Shown here piece after piece: positions 5,751-6,627 of a DNA stretch of 6,627 nt. A program made the translations under genes and the position numbers. The stretch comes from Acidimicrobiia bacterium (GTDB lineage Bacteria > Actinomycetota > Acidimicrobiia > Acidimicrobiales > SZUA-35). The notes below the pieces were generated by a model, which was not told where the DNA came from, ran no database searches, and worked only from the letters and a program-made list of their open reading frames with translations. Position 1 is the stretch's first letter. Each line of letters starts with the position of its first letter. The DNA lies in contig JAOUGG010000139.1 of NCBI GenBank assembly GCA_029857855.1, positions 1 to 6,627 on the forward strand, written 5' to 3'.

Positions 5751-6208
5751 TGCCCTACGGCTACACCACCGATCCCGACGTCGACAGCTCGACCGATCGC
5801 ACCATGATGATCGGCGTCGTCCTGCTCTTCATTCTGGTGGCGGCCTTCCCGCTCTACCTGCTCTATGAACCTGGGTCCCGGGAGGAAGCCCGCCGGGTGC
5901 AACTCGACTCCCTGATCGAGGAGGGATCGTCGGTGTGGGAGTTCAGTTGCGCCGCATGTCATGGCGAGATCGGTGAGGGCGTCTCGGCGCCGGCCCTCAA
6001 TTCACAACAGTTCATCCAATCATCATCCGACGAGCAGACCCGGCTCCTGATAGCGGTCGGCGTGCCGGGCACCGCCATGAGTGCCTTTTCGCAGGACCAC
6101 GGCGGCCCCATGACCTCCGAACAGATCCGGGCGGTAACCGCCTACATCCGCAGCTGGGAGGAGCAAGCCCCCGATCGGCCCGATTGGCGTGATCCGGGTG
6201 GTGGGTGA
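5750..6208 (+). CDS. Membrane-anchored monohaem cytochrome c
   Basis: A 152-aa protein with a short N-terminal segment, one hydrophobic helix (about 20-39) and a periplasmic-side class I cytochrome c domain. The haem c motif is C67-A-A-C70-H71. The likely distal ligand is Met110 in G-T-A-M-S-A-F, and M-T-S-E-Q-I-R-A-V-T-A-Y-I-R near 130 is the usual C-terminal helix. It is last in the Rieske/cytochrome b cluster, starts on the TGATG overlap with the Rieske stop, and has GAAGG 9 nt upstream. It is the natural acceptor for the Rieske cluster, taking the place of cytochrome f or c1. Because it is anchored, a further soluble or membrane-bound acceptor (oxidase or reductase) must be encoded elsewhere. 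Confidence 0.9.
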   Translation: MPYGYTTDPDVDSSTDRTMMIGVVLLFILVAAFPLYLLYEPGSREEARRVQLDSLIEEGSSVWEFSCAACHGEIGEGVSAPALNSQQFIQSSSDEQTRLLIAVGVPGTAMSAFSQDHGGPMTSEQIRAVTAYIRSWEEQAPDRPDWRDPGGG

Positions 6209-6264
6209 TCCAGATCCAGGTGTGACCCGGCCACGGCGGGCGATATGACCAAAAGAAGGACGTG
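6209..6264 (+). other. 56-bp gap between cytochrome c and the transporter
   Basis: No terminator-like hairpin with U-tract and no second GGGAC-N4-GTCCC palindrome is visible. The transporter may therefore be read through from the operon, although a separate weak promoter cannot be excluded. AGAAGGA at 6254-6260 is a strong ribosome-binding site 4 nt before the ATG at 6265. Confidence 0.5.
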
Positions 6265-6627
6265 ATGACGACGAACATCAGACAACTGGAAGCGGAAGCA
6301 CCGAGGCTGCTCAACTGGGGCGAGGAGCGAATCCGGGTGCTCCATTTCACCTGGATCGCCTTCTTCATGACGTTCTACGTCTGGTTCAACCTTGCCCCCC
6401 TGGCCACCACGATGAGGAACGACCTCGACTGGTTGACCGAGGAACACATCAAGGTGCTACTGATCTGCAACGTGGCGCTCACCATTCCCGCCCGAATCCT
6501 GGTCGGCACGATGATCGACCGGTTCGGAGCCAGGCTCGTGTTCAGCGGTCTCATGGTACTGATGGCCATTCCCGCCATCTGGTTCGCCTTCGCCGACAGT
6601 TTCACCCAGATGATGATCTCCCGGCTG
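6265..6627 (+). CDS. NarK/NrtP-type nitrate/nitrite transporter (5' part, cut by window end)
   Basis: The first 121 residues of a major facilitator superfamily protein of the nitrate/nitrite porter family. No stop is reached before the window edge. After a hydrophilic 24-residue N-terminus, helix 1 carries F-F-M-T-F-Y-V-W-F-N-L-A-P-L (33-46), the family's conserved first-helix signature. Helix 2 carries N-V-A-L-T-I-P-A-R77-I-L-V-G, whose Arg matches the substrate-binding Arg of helix 2 in NarK. The loop D85-R-F-G-A-R90 is MFS motif A. It imports nitrate or exchanges nitrate for nitrite across the cytoplasmic membrane; the direction and the choice between assimilatory and respiratory roles cannot be told from this fragment. 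The position 56 bp after the cytochrome operon, same strand, suggests a shared context. Start supported by AGAAGGA at 6254-6260. Confidence 0.88.
   Translation, partial: MTTNIRQLEAEAPRLLNWGEERIRVLHFTWIAFFMTFYVWFNLAPLATTMRNDLDWLTEEHIKVLLICNVALTIPARILVGTMIDRFGARLVFSGLMVLMAIPAIWFAFADSFTQMMISRL

Noticed and set aside
1..6627. CRISPR array, tRNA, rRNA, insertion sequence or prophage features
   Set aside because: No direct repeat array, RNA gene pattern, transposase or terminal inverted repeats were seen on reading both strands.

Overview
The window is high-GC DNA with tightly packed genes, overlapping stop/start codons and strong G/C third-position bias. It looks like a chromosomal piece of an uncultivated, deep-branching Actinomycetota (Acidimicrobiia-like), with Chloroflexota or a related lineage as the alternative. 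That placement is inference from gene style only; there is no rRNA or marker gene here. The cytochrome b is split into a b6-type subunit and a subunit IV, and the Rieske protein is short with a single anchor. This is unlike the long QcrB and three-helix QcrA of mainstream Actinobacteria.

Layout. Positions 1-83 may hold the last codons of an unidentified plus-strand gene. Positions 50-1618 (minus) encode an FAD-linked sugar-lactone oxidase of the L-gulono/D-arabinono-1,4-lactone oxidase family. A divergent intergenic region of about 135 bp (1619-1753) carries two perfect inverted repeats. One of them, AGGGAC-CTCA-GTCCCT, resembles the core of the DosR/DevR hypoxia-response box. From 1754 to 6208 runs a compact plus-strand operon: a small three-helix membrane protein, an iron-sulfur flavoprotein related to GltD with an added 2x[4Fe-4S] C-terminus, cytochrome b6, subunit IV, a Tat-type Rieske protein and a membrane-anchored monohaem cytochrome c. 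After a 56 bp gap comes the 5' part of a NarK/NrtP-type nitrate/nitrite transporter, cut by the window end.

How they work together (inference). Cytochrome b6, subunit IV, Rieske and cytochrome c form a complete quinol:cytochrome c oxidoreductase of the Rieske/cyt b class. The flavoprotein, translationally coupled inside the same operon, is a candidate extra module that could link quinol oxidation at the complex to NAD(P)+ or ferredoxin, or feed electrons in from NAD(P)H. The small membrane protein in front of it could be its anchor. Three sequence details fit a low-potential (menaquinol) complex without haem ci: Tyr at the Cys35 position of b6, an APWY instead of PEWY Qo motif, and Phe instead of Tyr after the Rieske CPCHGS box. 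The downstream NarK and the DosR-like box suggest use under low oxygen with nitrate/nitrite metabolism, but no nitrate reductase or nitrite oxidoreductase lies within the window.
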